From contig JAHFPR010000087.1 in assembly GCA_023269645.1 (NCBI GenBank), positions 1 to 8,136 on the forward strand: DNA of 8,136 bases, in the 5' to 3' direction. Numbering within the stretch: the first letter of the stretch is position 1; each line of letters begins with the position of its first letter. The notes below the pieces were generated by a model. That model was not told the origin of the DNA, searched no databases, and was given only the letters and a program-made list of their open reading frames with translations. Made by a program: the position numbers and the translations under genes. This stretch comes from Alphaproteobacteria bacterium. Its GTDB lineage: Bacteria > Pseudomonadota > Alphaproteobacteria > Rickettsiales > UBA8987. Below are positions 5,726 through 8,136 of this stretch, in pieces.

Positions 5726-5977
5726 TCAATGTTTGTACCTTTTTATAAGCTCAGGATTATAGATACGCGTGGTGGAAGCCGGATATTTATCCAGCTTGGC
5801 CGCAGGTCGGCGAGGGCGCAAAATAAGTTCACCTCCGCAATTGGGACATACTCCCCCAAAAATAGAATCAGCACACAACGTGCAGAACGTGCATTCAAAA
5901 GAACAGATGTGCGCCTCGGTGGTTTCTGGCGGAAGATCCTTATTGCAGCATTGACAGTTTGGGCGCAGTTGTAACAT
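5726..5977 (-). CDS. DUF1272 domain protein (cysteine-rich, probable zinc-binding)
   Basis: This 83-residue protein matches the DUF1272 pattern: LRPNCQCCNKDLPPETTEAHICSFECTFC followed by GVCPNCGGELILRPRRP and PASTTR. It has nine cysteines arranged as CxCC, CxxxCxxCxxC and CxxC, which suggests structural zinc binding; no enzyme activity is known for the family. The start codon lies 3 bp after the stop of the PAS gene, and the stop TGA is immediately followed by the aroA ATG, so translation of the three genes is probably coupled. In many alphaproteobacteria a different acidic/zinc-ribbon protein (TIGR02300) sits just upstream of aroA; here DUF1272 occupies that place. The function is unknown. 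Confidence 0.85.
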   Translation of the reverse strand: MLQLRPNCQCCNKDLPPETTEAHICSFECTFCTLCADSIFGGVCPNCGGELILRPRRPAAKLDKYPASTTRIYNPELIKRYKH

Positions 5978-5980
5978 CTA

Positions 5981-6424
5981 TCAATAAGCCTTCCAGCGCA
6001 TACCGCCCAGTATATGTGTCACTTTATCGCCCTTGCCGAAGGGGAGGAGATATTGCCGGTATTTAATCAGCAGATGGTAAGAGTTGACAAATTCACCCGC
6101 ATCCGCCATCGGCTGCCGGTTCTTCACCACTTCATCGAACACCTGTATCGCGTGGTTTGTATAGGGGGAAACGAGCCTGTCCGCCTCATCGCCGGTGGTG
6201 TAATCCTCGCCATAAGCATCCACCAGGTTCGCGCCGAGGTAATCATACTGGTAGCGATGCGTAGAGTGAATCTGCACCAGAAAGCAGTTTTTCCAGATTT
6301 TCTCCAGTACTTCCGGATCAATTTCCGCCTCAGCCGGCAGGCCTGCGCGGTCGGCCTTCAGCCCGTGCCAGTAATCCTTGAGAATGTCCTGCAACCGTCC
6401 ATCTTCCATATATTTTCCTGTCAT
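5981..6424 (-). CDS. PAS_5-type PAS domain protein
   Basis: This is a protein of 147 residues (142 from the second ATG). It has the features of the alphaproteobacterial PAS_5 family: an N-terminal helix ending in LPAEAEIDPEVLEKIWKN, then VQIHSTHRYQYDYLGANLVDAYGEDYTTG (about 51-78) and a final strand pair YLLPFG..VTHILGGMRW. The domain fills the whole protein and no output domain is present, so a regulatory or accessory sensing role is only inferred. The start is uncertain. The ATG at 6424 has GAAGG directly against it, whereas Met6 (6409) has AGGA at a good 7-base distance, so 6409 may be the true start. The gene follows folC by 32 bp and ends 3 bp before DUF1272. Confidence 0.7.
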   Translation of the reverse strand: MTGKYMEDGRLQDILKDYWHGLKADRAGLPAEAEIDPEVLEKIWKNCFLVQIHSTHRYQYDYLGANLVDAYGEDYTTGDEADRLVSPYTNHAIQVFDEVVKNRQPMADAGEFVNSYHLLIKYRQYLLPFGKGDKVTHILGGMRWKAY

Positions 6425-6456
6425 CCTTCGTCTGCGATCAGGTTGACAGTTATACC

Positions 6457-7764
6457 TTATCCGTTATTTTCCGCAAGCACCGTTCCGGCAAGATAGAGCG
6501 ATCCACAGATGAGCACACGGAAATTCTTTCCGCCCCGCGCGGCGATGGCCGCAAGTGCCGTACGCACACTTTCTGCCGGATATGTTTCTTTTATGCCTGT
6601 TTTTCGCGCGATTCCAGCCATTTCCTCCGGCATTATCGCGGATGGCTCCCCCGGAATACCAACAGCATACAGCGCAGTAATGTAGGGCGCGAGCGGCGCG
6701 AGAAAGCCTGCTGCATCCTTGTTCCCCAGCATCCCTGCGATAAGGATGAGCGGCTTATCCAGCCACACCCGCGCCTGACTGGCAAGCACTTCGCCCGCAT
6801 CGGCGTTATGCCCGCCATCAAGCCACAGCTCGGCATTCTCCGGCAGCAGCGCAGCCAATTTCCCCTCCTGAAGCTGTTGCAGCCGCGCAGGCCAGCGGGC
6901 GGTTTGCAGACCACGGAGGATAGTGTCACCCCGCACTTGTTGCGGGGTTAGCTTTTGTTGTTCTATAGCCCCACCATCACTTGCCGCGAGGTAGATCGCC
7001 CTAGAATCGCTACGCGATTCAGGCGATGACGTTAAAACCTGCACCGCCGCCACCGCCACACGCGCGTTGATGTGCTGGTGCGCGCCTTTCAATGCCAGTT
7101 CCGGCAATACGATATTCTCATCGCCAGGCATAAGCATTGCGCCCACCTCCCGCGCCGCCCGCTCCAGCACCTCCATCACTTCGGGGCGTTGCGGCGCGCT
7201 CACGCACGACACGCCCGGCTTCATGATCGCCGCTTTCTCCGCTGCGATTTCCGCCAGCGTATTTCCCAGGAACTCTGTGTGATCCATGCCGATGGAGGTT
7301 ATCACCGTCAGCACAGGTTTTGCGATGACGTTGGTCGCATCCAGCCTTCCCCCCAGGCCAGTTTCCAGCAGCACTACATCAGCGGACACGCGCGAGAATG
7401 CAAGAAACGCCGCCGTCGTCGTGCCTTCAAAAAACGTGACGGGAAGCTCCCCCGCCGCAATCCGGCATTCCTCCAGCATTGCATAAAGCATGGCATCGGA
7501 AATCACCTCCCCCGCCACCACGATGCGCTCGTTGAACTCCACCAGATGCGGCGAGGTGTAAACGTGCACACGCAAGCCAGCCGCCTCCAGCATCGCCCGG
7601 ATGAACGCAATTGTGGAGCCTTTGCCGTTTGTCCCCGCCACGTGCACAACGGGCGGAAGCGCGCACTCCGGATTCCCCAGCCGCGTCAGCAGCGCCCTAA
7701 CCCGCACGAGGCCGAGTTCGATATTTTTATAGGTGCTTGGCGCAGGCCAGTGGGGAAATTTCAT
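6457..7764 (-). CDS. folC: Bifunctional folylpolyglutamate synthase/dihydrofolate synthase
   Basis: This 435-residue Mur-ligase-family enzyme adds glutamate to dihydropteroate and to reduced folates using ATP. The N-terminus PHWPAPSTYKNIELGLVRVRAL and LPPVVHVAGTNGKGST (37-51, P-loop Lys48) are typical of alphaproteobacterial FolC. Further motifs are YTSPHLVEFNERI (69-81), FFEGTTTAAFLAF (111-123), LETGLGGRLDATNV (133-146), SIGMDHTEFLGNTLAEIAAEKAAIMKPG (157-184), WPARLQQL (291-298) and LWLDGGHNADAG (313-324). The segment at about 245-281 (SSPESRSDSRAIYLAASDGG onward) is not part of the usual fold and is encoded by a hairpin-rich repeat (see 6921-7030). It sits in the region joining the ATPase domain to the C-terminal domain. 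The gene heads the minus-strand cluster, with a plausible promoter 32-60 bp upstream. The ribosome-binding site is weak. Confidence 0.95.
   Translation of the reverse strand: MKFPHWPAPSTYKNIELGLVRVRALLTRLGNPECALPPVVHVAGTNGKGSTIAFIRAMLEAAGLRVHVYTSPHLVEFNERIVVAGEVISDAMLYAMLEECRIAAGELPVTFFEGTTTAAFLAFSRVSADVVLLETGLGGRLDATNVIAKPVLTVITSIGMDHTEFLGNTLAEIAAEKAAIMKPGVSCVSAPQRPEVMEVLERAAREVGAMLMPGDENIVLPELALKGAHQHINARVAVAAVQVLTSSPESRSDSRAIYLAASDGGAIEQQKLTPQQVRGDTILRGLQTARWPARLQQLQEGKLAALLPENAELWLDGGHNADAGEVLASQARVWLDKPLILIAGMLGNKDAAGFLAPLAPYITALYAVGIPGEPSAIMPEEMAGIARKTGIKETYPAESVRTALAAIAARGGKNFRVLICGSLYLAGTVLAENNG
6921..7030. repeat. In-frame two-hairpin element inside folC
   Basis: Two strong inverted repeats lie within about 110 bp of coding sequence. 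One is ACCCCGCA/TGCGGGGT (6928-6935 with 6941-6948, loop CTTGT). The other is GAATCGC/GCGATTC (7004-7010 with 7014-7020, loop TAC). The encoded residues, about 245-281, interrupt the alignment between the NARVAVAAVQVL helix and LRGLQTARWPARLQ expected in FolC. The exact ends are a guess from where FolC-like sequence stops and resumes. It is different in sequence from the heptamer and 13-bp families elsewhere in the window. Confidence 0.7.
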
Positions 7765-7794
7765 GCTCTGCTTAATGCTTTGTTAAATATTCCA

Positions 7795-7803
7795 TGTTAT
7801 ACT
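7795..7803 (+). promoter_or_regulatory. Candidate extended -10 for the divergent DHH gene
   Basis: TGTTATACT is an extended -10 form (TGn then TATACT), about 34 bases before the ATG at 7837. The -35 region upstream (around 7775-7780) matches poorly. It overlaps the folC -10 motif on the other strand, so the two promoters could compete. Confidence 0.35.
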
Positions 7804-7823
7804 AGCAGCCTATAGACTGAAAA
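7796..7823 (-). promoter_or_regulatory. Candidate sigma70-type promoter for folC
   Basis: On the minus strand TTTTCA (7823-7818) and TATAAC (7801-7796) are separated by 16 bases, with 4 and 5 of 6 consensus matches respectively. An alternative pair, TTGTTT (7837-7832) and TATAGG (7814-7809), has a 17-base spacer. Either would start a transcript upstream of the folC ATG at 7764. This is based on motif matching only. Confidence 0.4.
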
Positions 7824-7836
7824 TTGGCGAAAAACA

Positions 7837-8136
7837 ATGTCGGGCGAGCATCTGGAGCAGGAATCACGAAAGGTCGCGGTATTTTTCCACGCGCTGAGCG
7901 AAAACGCGATGTGCCCGGACGGTGCAGCGGCGGCCTGGGCGATCCGTGAGCATTTCAAAGACCAGCCCGGCGTAGATGTGGAGTTTATTCCCCTCGCGCA
8001 CGGCGATCCTGAAGCCACGAAGCAGAAAATCCTCCGCCATCTGGATGCGGATACCGAAACCGTCTTCGCAGATATTGCCCCTTCCCGCGAAGTACTTGAA
8101 ATGCTGATGAAGCCGGATGAAAACGGCGCGCGGCGG
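7837..8136 (+). CDS. DHH-family phosphoesterase-like protein, N-terminal part
   Basis: The first 100 residues are present and the frame is open at the right edge. FFHALSENAMCPDGAAAAWAIREHF (16-40) resembles the first metal-binding motif of DHH phosphoesterases, in which His and the Asp of PDG bind metal. VFADIAPSREVLEML (76-90) resembles the second motif (DxAP). These enzymes hydrolyse phosphodiester bonds in oligonucleotides, cyclic dinucleotides or related substrates; the substrate here cannot be told. The spacer SENAMC between His and CPDG looks longer than in simple HxxDxDG members. The start is the first ATG after an in-frame TAG at 7813 and has no clear Shine-Dalgarno. It is transcribed away from folC. 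Confidence 0.7.
   Translation, partial: MSGEHLEQESRKVAVFFHALSENAMCPDGAAAAWAIREHFKDQPGVDVEFIPLAHGDPEATKQKILRHLDADTETVFADIAPSREVLEMLMKPDENGARR

Noticed and set aside
6928..6948. Rho-independent terminator
   Set aside because: The hairpin is inside folC coding sequence and has no U-run in the folC sense.

Overview
The window reads as a chromosomal housekeeping stretch from an alphaproteobacterium, probably an uncultured or little-studied lineage. The evidence is the gene order aroA/cmk - rpsA - sppA - ihfB - lapA with folC nearby, a class II (CP4-like) EPSP synthase, an S1 protein with the alphaproteobacterial C-terminal motif (GASLGxILGxAL), an alphaproteobacterial-type PAS_5 protein and a DUF1272 zinc-ribbon-like protein. 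This is inference from protein motifs; no 16S or other phylogenetic marker is present.

Layout: eight genes run on the minus strand from about 7764 down to 1. In transcription order they are folC (folylpolyglutamate/dihydrofolate synthase), a PAS_5 protein, a DUF1272 protein, one long ORF fusing aroA (EPSP synthase) to cmk (cytidylate kinase), rpsA (ribosomal protein S1), sppA (S49 signal peptide peptidase), ihfB (IHF beta) and a lapA-like membrane protein cut by the window edge. Spacing is tight (0 to 143 bp) and I see no convincing terminator, so the set is probably one operon or a chain of overlapping transcription units. A DHH-family phosphoesterase-like gene starts on the plus strand at 7837, diverging from folC across 72 bp that hold overlapping back-to-back -10 motifs, and runs off the right edge.

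The striking part is a population of short repeats built from tandem 7-bp or 13-bp units, mostly arranged as inverted arms. They lie between genes (sppA/rpsA and cmk/rpsA) and also, in frame, inside coding sequence. One 61-bp palindrome encodes almost exactly the linker joining AroA to Cmk. A related palindrome sits in an AroA loop. A pure heptamer tract fills another AroA loop. The arm of a third element encodes the last ten residues of Cmk. A different element, with two hairpins, adds about 37 residues to FolC. This resembles the in-frame palindromic elements of Rickettsia and the heptamer STRR repeats of cyanobacteria in behaviour, but I do not recognise these particular sequences.

The genes serve ordinary core functions: folate polyglutamylation, the shikimate pathway, CMP phosphorylation, translation initiation, envelope proteolysis and nucleoid/envelope structure. 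No defence system, prophage, insertion sequence, CRISPR array, tRNA or rRNA is visible.
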